Position numbers and translations under genes: made by a program
From: Gordionus sp. m RMFG-2023
Taxonomy: Eukaryota; Nematomorpha; Gordioida; Chordodea; Parachordodidae
Reading direction: 5' to 3'
DNA length: 64,000 nt
Assembly (NCBI RefSeq): GCF_954871325.1
Contig: NC_088779.1
Span: 20,772,846-20,836,845 of the forward strand
Part shown: positions 33,300 through 44,700 of the stretch, piece by piece
Position numbering within the stretch: the stretch's first letter is position 1
How the letters are laid out: every line of letters starts with the position of its first letter
The notes under the pieces: generated by a model
Told to the model about the DNA's origin: nothing
Databases searched by the model: none
What the model saw: only the letters and a program-made list of their open reading frames with translations

Positions 33300-36153
33300 A
33301 GGGATAGGGTTGTTTAAAAAGAGTTATTGTATACCCCATCAAATATTTAATTAATATTAAATACCATATGTCTTCTTCGCATACCTGTCCTTCATGTCAA
33401 AAACTGATACATCTTAGAAAGGACGGATGCTTACAAATTCATGGCTCTCCTTCTGCTAGATGTCAATACTCCGGCCTTCCTCCACATTCCATTATCAACA
33501 ATTCGACTTTTATTTCCGCAAATATCGTTCCTCCTCCTCAAAATTCGAATTCAAGCTTTTCAGATTTTTTTCTTGATCATCCAAAACCTAACATTATTTC
33601 TAGGATCCCCAATGGTGCAAGATTGACTGTGGCCAAATCCTTTACAGACTGTCTATCATCCCTATTGCTAAACTTTAGTAATGAAAACGAATGGCTTACA
33701 TTTCTTTTCTATGGCTATAATGCTTTCAAGGTGCCAGACAAAACTTCACATAAATCCCTAACCCAGCAAATCAAGGATTCTGCTTCAATAGTTGTCCCTC
33801 ATCTATACGAACACGGGAAGACATCTGTTGTCAAAAATAAAATGAAACCCTCTGCTATCGAGCTGAAGGCCAATTTAATCACTAAAAAAATTGACAATCT
33901 TAACATCAAAGGTGCACTTAGATTGGTTTCTACTCAAGACTCCCTCGCTGAACCTTCAAACGACACATACTTGAAGCTCTGCAAAAAACACCCTTCTACA
34001 ACTATAACCCCTATATCTCTACAGCCTCACTCTACATGCGCATCACAATTTACCACTGATGAAGTGAGGAAAGCTATCCTTTCCTTTCATCGAGATTCAG
34101 CATATGGCCTTGATGGAATCCGTCCTATATTTCTCCAGGACATTACTTCCCCCTCAATATGTTCTCAAACTTCAATTCTTTCCAAAATTACAAACTTTTG
34201 CAACAAAATCTTAAAAGGTGATGTGCCAACCTTTGTTTCCCCTATTCTTTTCGGTGCCAGGCTAATAGTCCTTCAAAAACCCAATAATGATTTAAGACCG
34301 ATTGCAATTGGCTCGACCTTTCGTCGTTTAGTAGCTAAAATGATTTCCTCTCGAATAAAGCATGAAGCTTTAAATATATTAAGTCCTTTCCAACTTGGTG
34401 TTGGTATACCTGGCGGCTGTGAAGCTGTTGTTCATCTAACGAGAATACACTTAGAAACCCAGCCAACCAACGAATCTTTAGTCAAAATCGACTTCAACAA
34501 TGCTTATAACACTCTTTCTCGGAATTCCTTTCTGAGCTCATAGAGTATTCTCTTTCCTGGTTACACTAAATTCTTTTATTCATGCTATCAACAGCCTTCC
34601 ACTCTACAATTTGATACCTATAAAATTCCTTCGATTGAGGGCATACAACAGGGAGATCCTCTAGGTTCTTTATTTTTCTGTTTAGGGATCAATGAAATTG
34701 TTAAATCTATTAAAGAGGCTATCATTGCATGCATGGTACATCGATGATGGAATCCTTTGTGGTACAAATGACGAAATCAATAAAGCTGTAATGATAATCA
34801 AGGATGCAGGGCTATTCATTGGTCTATCAATCAACCATGAAAAATCAGAATTCATTCCAATTAATTCATCAGAAAACAATTTTCATAATTTCAAACAGAT
34901 TACTCTGGAGGAATTATCTCACTTAGGTGCTCCCGTTGGTGGACACACAGCCATATCATCCTTCCTACAATCTACAATCGAAACCCTTAATGAGTTGGCT
35001 GACCTATTTTCCCTTCTCCCCTCTCATAAAGCCTTTTTTCTCCTAAAAAATTTCTTCAATATCCCAAAAATTCTTTACGCGCTCCGCTCTACCCCTATTT
35101 TTAAATTTCCCACTTCCTTAGGCATTTATGAAAATAGGATTAAAGTCCTAATTGAAAGTATCCTTAAAAATTCCATGAATTAGCGTGGACACAAGCCACC
35201 CTTCCTACCAAGATAGGAGGACTAGGCATCAGATCCCCTTCCGATCTTGCCTTAACTGCCTTTATATCGAGCTGTCTTTTAACCAAAAATTTATTCAATC
35301 CTAATTCCTTAAATTCTGATCCTTCCTTTGATAGTGCCATCATTGAATGGAAATCTCGATTCATTGCCGACCACCCAATTCCAGAAACGAACAAGCAGAA
35401 GGACTGGGATAAGCCCATTATTGCAAGCTGCGTTGAATCTCTCCTTTCCAGTATGCAATCATTGGACCGTCCCTTATTCTCCTCTCTGCTTAATGGTTCT
35501 GGACATGAGTTTCTCGAAGCCATTCCATCCGCGAACTTACAATTACAATTGACCCAAAATGAGCTAACTCATGCTATAGGCATCCGTTTAAATTGCTTAG
35601 TAACCCAACCCCACATCTGTGCCGGCTGCAGTTCTGCTGTTTTGAGTAATGGAAGGCATAGTCTACATTGTCGTTCATGTAAAGGCCGCATCGTTAGACA
35701 TAACATTTGCAATTCTATAATTCTTAGAGCTCTGAGATCCGCTCAAATTCCTTCTATTCTCGAACCCTCTGGTCTTTCCAAATCTGATGGTAAACGCCCT
35801 GACGGGATCTCTCAAATTCCCTGGAAGCGAGGTCAATTCTTGGTCTGGGATTATTCTTGTATTGATCCATTGGCTCCTTCCAATCAATCCCTTAACATTC
35901 TGGAGAACAGCTTCTAAAAATTGCAAAATATTCAGAGATATCCCAAGATCACTTATTCATTCCCATCATATCCACTACCTTGACTACCTTTGGGAATCGT
36001 GCTCTTTCTTTCTTCAAGGAACTTGGATCGCTAATACGCAAACTAACAGATGAACCTCGTGAAGGCTTCTTCTTAAGACAAAGACTCGCAATAGCAATTC
36101 ACAGGGCTAATTACATCAGCTTCATTGGCAGCCTCATCTCACATGATGATTAG
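33300..36153 (+). mobile_element. LINE retrotransposon with restriction-like endonuclease, near full length
   Basis: A single-ORF LINE about 2.8 kb long. An N-terminal zinc finger is followed by reverse transcriptase and then a C-terminal zinc finger with a PD-(D/E)xK-like endonuclease; no AP-type endonuclease is present. Three copies of the family lie in the window (also 473-860 and 28,741-29,370), each truncated at a different side. The 3' end is near 36,153 with no poly-A tail seen. Clade is not assigned; the layout fits early-branching LINEs such as the R2/NeSL/Utopia group. Confidence 0.85.
33368..36153 (+). pseudogene. LINE ORF: zinc finger, reverse transcriptase, restriction-like endonuclease
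   Basis: Order of parts: CPSCQKLIHLRKDGCLQIHG near the N-terminus; reverse transcriptase with LRPIAIGSTFRRL, FQLGVGIPGGCEAVVHLTR, motif A VKIDFNNAYNTL, GIQQGDPLGSLFF (about 34,635-34,680) and motif C WYIDDG (about 34,733). Next come GLGIRSPSDLALTAF (about 35,217) and a C-terminal finger CAGC…HSLHCRSCKGRIVRHN (about 35,620-35,705). The RPDGISQIPW…VWDYSCID block (about 35,796-35,866) is a likely endonuclease core, and the tail is EPREGFFLRQRLAIAIHRAN. Damage: one in-frame stop at 34,541-34,543, frameshifts near 34,700-34,730, 35,170-35,180 and 35,915-35,935. The copy cannot encode one intact protein. Confidence 0.85.
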
Positions 36154-37339
36154 AATATATTTTATAAAATTTTAATCGCGTTATATAAATTTTATAATAT
36201 TTATAACTATATATTTCCTCATAATAATTTAGAAACTTATTCAAATTTAAATATAAAGTTATTACATTAATTAAAAATTGTATTTATAGCTAAGTGTGAT
36301 GGTCTATATTCTTAAAATATATATAGATGATAATTTAAAACACTAACTGATTTTAAATATTGATTTTTAATCGTATAATTGCCAAATCGGATAATTGCGA
36401 AATTTTTAAATATTTTGGTCCCAATTTCACAATTAAACGGTTTTGACTGTAACATCAAAACGGATTGAGCTCAACAAGATAATACAGGAATTATCATTAA
36501 AATGTTAACATTATCCAAAAAATACAAACTAAATTTTAGATGCATCAGTTTTTTTTGACTAAACCAGTATTCTATACGAAATATCGCTTGATATTAATTA
36601 TATTTTTAAGTAGAATTATGTTTTGCATATTGAATAAGGGTGGCTCAGGAGCCATAATTATCTATCTAAACGCGGAAATCTGAAAAACTAAAATGATCAT
36701 ACATAAGAATATTGATTTATCCGGGGATGAGTATTAAAAATATGTATTTTTAATCAACACTGTCTTCTCGGGATTATGGCAAATAATATAAAATATTTAT
36801 ATTGTTGTATAACTAATTATGGCATATAGATTCTTATAGGAAAGATTGATAAGAAATTTATTTTCGGTATTTCAATATGGAATCTGCTCCTTTCCTCCGT
36901 TTTCACGCCTACAGGTAATATGTAATCAAATTAATTTTAGAAAGACTTTGAAACTTAAAAACTGGTTGAAAAAGTTGAAAAAGCCTCGGACTAATTCCAT
37001 TTAAAAAATAATTATATATCTGGAGATATTTCTCATAGATTACTAGTAGTCAAAAAAAAATTGATTCTTCGAAAATATTCCTGCGTATTAAAACTTTTAT
37101 TTCGCATTTCCTGGATAATCTTAACATGTTAATGATAATTCAATTTATTGTTATTTTATACCAATAAAAGATTGTGTAAAAATTAGTTTATTTTTAAAAT
37201 TTACTAACATATTTTTTTAACCTAATATTTGCCAAATCACCTTAATATGTTAGACTTACATTTTTAATTTTTGTTTACTTGTTATTAGCTAAGATTTACA
37301 GTTTTGCCAAAAAAAAGGAAGTGTTTTTCCTATATCACG
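36154..37339. other. AT-rich non-coding stretch
   Basis: No gene is recognised. At 36,378-36,470 there is a local motif (CCAAATCGGATAATTGCGAAA … CAATTAAACGGTTTTGACTG). A weak echo of the giant-element motif occurs near 36,720 (TCCGGGGATGAGTATTAAAA), perhaps a further decayed array unit. Confidence 0.4.
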
Positions 37340-37737
37340 CTATTTAACAGATTTTTTCCTTTTAAAGAGCTAAACATGATTTTGCACTAATTTATCAAAA
37401 AGAAACATAATTATCTAGGATGGGTAGGATGCGCATTTTAGTCATCAAAAAAAGTTTTTTTAATATATATTTTACTAAATTAAAAAAAAGAAAATATTTT
37501 CTAAATCATCTCAGTATCACGATTCTATATTAATTTCATTAAATTTGAACTTCTATAATAGGGGAGGCCTAGTATGGTCAAAAAAAATTTTCACCTTTTA
37601 AAATTTTTCTTATGAATGAATATTAACATTTTCTGAATCCACGATAAACATGATTATATATTTATTATTTTAAATTAGAGCCTTTTTAAGAGGAGATGAG
37701 TAATTTCCGGGGATGTGTATTTTAGTCACGCCCAAAA
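37340..37737 (-). mobile_element. decayed end of a third giant palindromic element
   Basis: It ends GGGGATGTGTATTTTAGTCA CGCCC, close to the G1 right tip GGACGCGTATTTTAGTCATT CCC. Inside are worn units: TTTTCTGAATCCACGATAAA CATGA and AAAGAGCTAAACATGATTTT followed by GGGTAGGATGCGCATTTTAG, which match the G1 half-units. No partner end was found, so this is a truncated, older relative. Confidence 0.7.
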
Positions 37738-37831
37738 TTAGTGATTCTTCTATAAAATAAATGTTTTTTTCAATATTATATTAATTTGCAAGTATTTTTT
37801 AAAAAAATAAAAATATGATTCAGTAAATCAC

Positions 37832-37985
37832 AGGGTTTCGAACCGTTATAGCGGGTTAGTTCGTTCGGTTTTTATTTCGAAATTTTATAAAGGTTTTGTT
37901 CCAATCCGATTTTTTTGAAGAAATTTATATCGGTCGTTCCAGTTTAGAATTTATAACGGTTCTTTTCGATTCGTTCCGGTTTTTT
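37832..37985 (+). mobile_element. orphan hAT-like end
   Basis: It begins CAGGGTTTCGAACCGTTATA and has repeated subterminal CGGTTTT/TTCGTTCGG motifs for about 150 bp, the wording of a hAT terminus. No matching right end or 8-bp duplication was found before 39,347. Confidence 0.45.
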
Positions 37986-38510
37986 TAAATTTGATTTTTA
38001 AAAAAAATAAATCATAATTTAACATCTAAGATGTAAAACTTGCTATTATTTTTAAATCAATGTAACCATTTAATATAAAACACATAAATAAAATAAAAGT
38101 ATAAAAATAATTTAATGTAATGTTAGTTAACTTATAAAATGAAAATTTATAGTAAGATTTTTAAATTTAAGATTAAAAAAGACAAAAAAAACAGATTTAT
38201 AAGAATATTGGAATTATATGATTTTTTTCCCTAAATTAAAAACAAGTATCATTAGAAAAAATATAATTAATATTATATATAAACTTGTTAGTCAAAAATA
38301 GTTTTGTGTGATAACTGTTTTAAGATTATTACTTATCTAATTAATTAGTAATTTGTAATTCTATTAAATTGAATATATAAAATAAAAACAGTATTGATTG
38401 ATACAAAGATAAAGGCTATAATTGTATCAAAAAATTTTAATTTGAAAGTGTTAAATTAGAGATACAAGGGTCTTTGAAAGAAAGGATAAGAAGGAACTAG
38501 GGTAGTTGTA

Positions 38511-38642
38511 GGGTTTGGCGCGCCGGCTAATTCAGTGTTTATATTATGAGGATTAGCTTTAATCATGGTCATGGCGTTTCTAAAATTTATCTATGGGGGG
38601 GGGGGGGGGTTAAATTTTTTAGGAGCTTCGTTGCCAAACCCC
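38511..38642. mobile_element. small inverted-repeat element or MITE fragment
   Basis: Short inverted ends GGGTTTGGC and GCCAAACCC enclose 132 bp that include a run of about 15 G. Target duplication is not clear. The stretches on either side (37,990-38,510 and 38,643-39,109) are AT-rich with no feature seen. Confidence 0.3.
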
Positions 38643-39109
38643 ATTTTCCCCCGCTTTCAACCGCGTCCTTAAAAAATATTATATAATATTAATTTTTTGG
38701 TAGTTATCTTTATATTATCTTTGTTAAAGTGCTCAACAATTGGAAATACTAATTCTAAAATTTGTCAATATTTTATTAGTGTCTAACCACTATAGTAGCT
38801 ATTCTTAAATGAAAAAAATATTAATAATAAATTTTGGGCAAATTTATGATTAATTGAAAATTTTATCATAGTGTTCAATTGTAAATTAATTTGATTCATT
38901 CAGTGTAGAAAGAAAAAAGTTATGTATGGTCACTTATATTTTATTGCTAAAATTAATAAAAAAAAATTTGAATCGCTGCAATTAAAGAATTAAAATATTT
39001 AATTAATTCATCAAAACATAAATTCCTTATCTAATTTAACCCTACTATTTTTACCACACAAATTTCTAACCTAGCAAAATTATTCTAACTTAGATATATT
39101 GCTACATTC

Positions 39110-39300
39110 CAAAATATCCATGCTGATCATCATACAAAAGCGATTGTCTAAATTGATCAATTCTCCAAATTGCATCCGAAAGCACCCCTAGGTGAATCAC
39201 ACCACACCAACATATCTAGCGTTCAACTTAAAGCTAATTCAAATCTTGGCAATAAGAACCCTCTCAAAATAATTTAAATTATATTTATCTTTTCTCATCG
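39110..39300 (-). repeat. dispersed repeat fragment, copy 2
   Basis: Minus-strand relative of 29,775-29,890; its frame begins RKDKYNLNYFERVLIAKI. It lies just left of the hAT element at 39,348 and was probably split by it. Confidence 0.5.
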
Positions 39301-39642
39301 TCCATAATTACGTGATACGTGATATTAAGCGCACTATCCTTAAAACGCAGTGATGTGAACCTTTCGACAAAAAAAAAGGGTCCAGGCCGAGTTCGGGTGC
39401 AGGAATAAAATTTGAAAAGGATCCGGGTCCAAGGTTCGGGTTCAGGGAACATAAAAATAATGACTCAAAAATAAGATTTTTTTTCATTCATTTATTATTA
39501 TACTTCAATATACACATATTCATAATTTACAAATTAAAAATTTTAAAATGAAATAATTTATATTTAAAATGTTTTATTCAATCGCACAATCATAATATCT
39601 TCTAAATTATCATCCTTGAGATTTCCACGTAAAGTAGACAAT

Positions 39643-39966
<324 letters not shown>

Positions 39967-40038
39967 CATGTTCTACCCTTACCTAAAATTTTTGATCCTC
40001 CTTTCTATCTGATGATAATTTGATTTTTTTTTCTCTAT

Positions 40039-40329
40039 CTAAAAGTAAAATTTTAATATCATCAATGTTGTTATCATGATCATTATTATCACTACAACCA
40101 ATGTAGCCTCCAATATATTGTAAATAATGGAGTTTTGCTTATGCCATAAATCCTTAAAATGATCATTAGCCATTTGATTTTGCTCAATACTTAATAAAAC
40201 TCGATATCGAGGGTCTAAATATATAGAAGCGTATACAACACTATTTTGCAAATATTGTTTCTCTCGAATTTTCATGTTTTCTAATATTTCGTATAAAAAG
40301 GATTGTAGAATTCTAAATCTAATCGGCAT
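40039..40329 (-). pseudogene. hAT transposase fragment
   Basis: A 96-codon frame reading IRFRILQSFLYEILENM, then SIYLDPRYRVLLSIEQNQMA and HFKDLWHKQNSII. The YLDPRY motif is typical of the hAT C-terminal half. The zinc finger, catalytic Asp region and dimerisation end are absent. Confidence 0.65.
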
Positions 40330-40878
40330 CTAATCCATATGCCTCAAAATCAAATAAACATAATTGTTCTGATTGTATTCTTAATATTGTTATTTTTTAA
40401 AGGAACTAATACATTAGTAAGGTCCTTTATTTGGCACTAATCATCTTTTAACAAAATGACTTCATATGCTCCTTTAATGAAATAATTACAGAAATCTTTC
40501 AAGCTTAATAATCGTTCTAGCATTATCAAATTGAGGACCAACGTGTTGTGTATTATCAATTTAATTAAAACATTATTTCACAATTCACTTTAAAAACAAT
40601 CAACGTATTTCTATAAAATACTTTTTAAAAAATTTACATAATAAAATATTATTACCTACACTAATGATATCAATATCTAAGTAAAATGGAAGTCCAGGTA
40701 GAAAATTGAAAAAAAAACGCGAAGATAAAATAAATGATTTCACAAAAAAAGTTAATAAAATTTAAAAAAATTTATATTATTTTTTAAAAAATATTTTTAT
40801 TTTTAAAAATTTTTATGACACCTAGAACCCTTGGACCCTCCACTTTAAAAAGGGTCCGGGTTCGGGTTCACATCCCTG

Positions 40879-41290
40879 TTAAAACGTCATATATACATCA
40901 GATATATACAAGAAGAGCAACGCTTGGTTCTCTCATGAAAGCCCAACTGGGATAAAAAGATGGGGATTAACTAAATAATTAAGAGGACCACCCACGTTTT
41001 TTGGGCAGGCCGCAGTTATCTGTGCGCGCAAGAGGCAGAGCCCCTGATTTAAACGCCCATGGGAAATAAAAGGAGAGGTAAAATAAAAAGTAATTTTATT
41101 TTAATTTGTATTGATAATATATACTAGGCTAAAAGGATACAAAAACATAATATTAATATAATATTCAAATAAATTATCAAAAGACATACGTTGCGCAAAT
41201 AAAATCGAGTAACAAGAGTAAAAATGTTAGGTGGTATAAAGTTTTAAACTCTGAAATTGAACCTAAGAAGTAAAAGCTAAGAAAAGGAAT
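40879..41290. other. spacer with a small GC-rich patch
   Basis: At 40,985-41,070 there is a GC-rich patch (GGGCAGGCCGCAGTTATCTG then TGCGCGCAAGAGGCAGAGCC) of unknown nature in otherwise AT-rich sequence. Confidence 0.35.
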
Positions 41291-41750
41291 GGGGTATGAC
41301 TAAATACTGTCTTGCTAAACTGTCTAGCTAAAAAGCAATTGATCATAATCAATCATAATTTGATGATATAATATCTTTTAAAAAAATTTTTTCAAAAACA
41401 TTATTTTTATTTTACATTAATAAATTTTTAATTTATTAAAAAATTGATATTAAATATCAAATAATTTAAAATTCTATTTTTACTTAATATTATTGGGAAA
41501 AAAATATATTTACTAGCTTATTACAACTTAAATTTTATTTTTCAATTACAAATTTTAACATATTTATATCCATAAGAGGGCGTTAGATACATAAATATGA
41601 AAATATATTCTTAGGAAACCAGAATAAATATTGGATAGCGCTTTTTTTGTATTTGGGTGTAAATACATGTGAAAAACCTAAAAATTTTTAAAAAATAAAG
41701 GTTTCTTTGAGATTTAATTAATGAGTAGGTTTAAAATAGAAAAATAGTAG

Positions 41751-44700
41751 AAAGTTTGTAAGGAACATATTGCTGGCGTTATTGATCAAAACCTCTTCAT
41801 TTTTGGTTATTCGTGTATATTTAGGTGTTAAACATTATCCTAAAAAATATTTTGAAAATATTATGATTTGACCGAATGCCGAGCTTAAAACCGACCACTT
41901 ACTAAATATTCGATATACCAAATTTGGTAGTAATATTATTTGGAAAATGTTCATTTTTGGTTTAGATATCTATATATACGTGTAAAACATTATCCCAAAA
42001 AATATTTTAAAAATATCGTCATTTGACAGAAAACCGATTTGAAACCGGCCCAATGACTAAATACTGTCTTGCTGGCGTTATACATGGAAAATTCTTTATT
42101 TTCGGTTTATATGCGAACAATAACGTGTTAAGCATTATCCTAATTAATTTTTTGAAAATATTATGATTTGACCGAATGGCTAGCTCAAAACTGACCACTT
42201 ACTAAATATTCGATCTACCAAATTTGGTAGTAATATTATTTGGAAAATGTTCATTTTTGGTTAATTTATCTGTAAATACGTGCAAATCATTATCCCAAAA
42301 AATATTTAAAAAATATCGTTATTTGACCGATAACCAATTTGAAACCGAAATACTGCCTTGCTGGCGTTATGCATAGAAAATTATTCATTTTTGGTTTATA
42401 CGTGAACAATAACGTGTTAAGCATTATCCTAATTAATTTTTTCAAAATATTATGATTTGACCGAAGGGCGAGCTCAAAACCGACCACTTACTAAATATTT
42501 GATCTAGCATATTTGGTAGTAATATTATTTGGAAAATGTTCATTTTTGGTTTAGATATCTATATATACGTGTAAATCATTATCGCAAAAAATTTTTTAAA
42601 AATATCGTCATTTGACAGAAAACCGATTTGAAACCGGCCCAATGACTAAATACTGTCTTGCTGGCGTTATACATGGAAAATTCTTTATTTTCGGTTTATA
42701 TGCGAACAATAACGTGTTAAGCATTATCCTAATTAATTTTTTGAAAATATTATGATTTGACCGAATGGCTAGCTCAAAACTGACCACTTACAAAATATTC
42801 GATCTACCAAATTTGGTAGTAATATTATTTGGAAAATGTTCATTTTTGGTTAATTTATCTGTAAATACGTGCAAATCATTATCCCAAAAAATATTTAAAA
42901 AATATTGTTATTTGACCGATAACCAATTTGAAACCGAAATACTGCCTTGCTGGCGTTATACATAGAAAATTATTCATTTTTGGTTTATACGTGAACAATA
43001 ACGTGTTAAGCATTATCCTAATTAATTTTTTCAAAATATTATGATTTGACCGAAGGGCGAGCTCAAAACCGACCACTTACTAAATATTTGATCTAGCATA
43101 TTTGGTACTAATATTATTTGGAAAATGTTCATTTTTGGTTTAGATATCTATATATACGTGTAAATCATTATCGCAAAAAATATTTTAAAAATATCGTCAT
43201 TTGACAGAAAACCGATTTGAAACCGGCCCAATGACTAAATACTGTCTTGCTGGCGTTATACATAGAAAATTCTTTATTTTTGGTTTATATGCGAACAATA
43301 ACGTGTTAAGCATTATCCTAATTAATTTTTTGAAAATATTATGATTTGACCGAATGGCGAGCTCAAAACTGACCACTTACTAAATATTCGATCTACCAAA
43401 TTTGGTAGTAATATTATTTGGAAAATGTTCATTTTTGGTTTAGATATCTATATATACGTGTAAATCATTATCGCAAAAAATTTTTTAAAAATATCGTCAT
43501 TTGACAGAAAACCGATTTGAAACCGGCCCAATGACTAAATACTGTCTTGCTGGCGTTATACATGGAAAATTCTTTATTTTTGGTTTATATGCGAACAATA
43601 ACGTGTTAAGCATTATCCTAATTAACTTTTTGAAAATATTATGATTTGACCTAATGGTGAGCTCAAAACTGACCACTTACTAAATATTCGATCTACCAAA
43701 TTTGGTAGTAATATTATTTGGAAAATGTTCATTTTTGGTTAATTTATCTGTAAATACGTGCAAATCATTATCCGAAAAAATATTTAAAAAATATCGTTAT
43801 TTGACCGATAACCAATTTGAAACCGAAATACTGCCTTGCTGGCGTTATACATAGAAAATTATTCATTTTTGGTTTATACGTGAACAATAACGTGTTAAGC
43901 ATTATCCTAATTAATTTTTTCAAAATATTATGATTTGACCGAAGGGCGAGCTCAAAACCGACCACTTACTAAATATTTGATCTAGCATATTTGGTACTAA
44001 TATTATTTGGAAAATGTTCATTTTTGGTTTAGATATCTATATATACGTGTAAATCATTATCGCAAAAAATATTTTAAAAATATCGTCATTTGACAGAAAA
44101 CCGATTTGAAACCGGCCCAATGACTAAATACTGTCTTGCTGGCGTTATACATGGAAAATTCTTTATTTTTGGTTTATATGCGAACAATAACGTGTTAAGC
44201 ATTATCCTAATTAATTTTTTGAAAATATTATGATTTGACCTAATGGCGAGCTCAAAACTGACCACTTACTAAATATTCGATCTACCAAATTTGGTAGTAA
44301 TATTATTTGGAAAATGTTCATTTTTGGTTAATTTATCTGTAAATACGTGCAAATCATTATCCGAAAAAATATTTAAAAAATATCGTTATTTGACCGATAA
44401 CCAATTTGAAACCGAAATACTGCCTTGCTGGCGTTATACATAGAAAATTATTCATTTTTGGTTTATACGTGAACAATAACGTGTTAAGCATTATCCTAAT
44501 TAATTTTTTCAAAATATTATGATTTGACCGAAGGGCGAGCTCAAAACCGACCACTTACTAAATATTTGATCTAGCATATTTGGTACTAATATTATTTGGA
44601 AAATGTTCATTTTTGGTTTAGATATCTATATATACGTGTAAATCATTATCGCAAAAAATATTTTAAAAATATCGTCATTTGACAGAAAACCGATTTGAAA

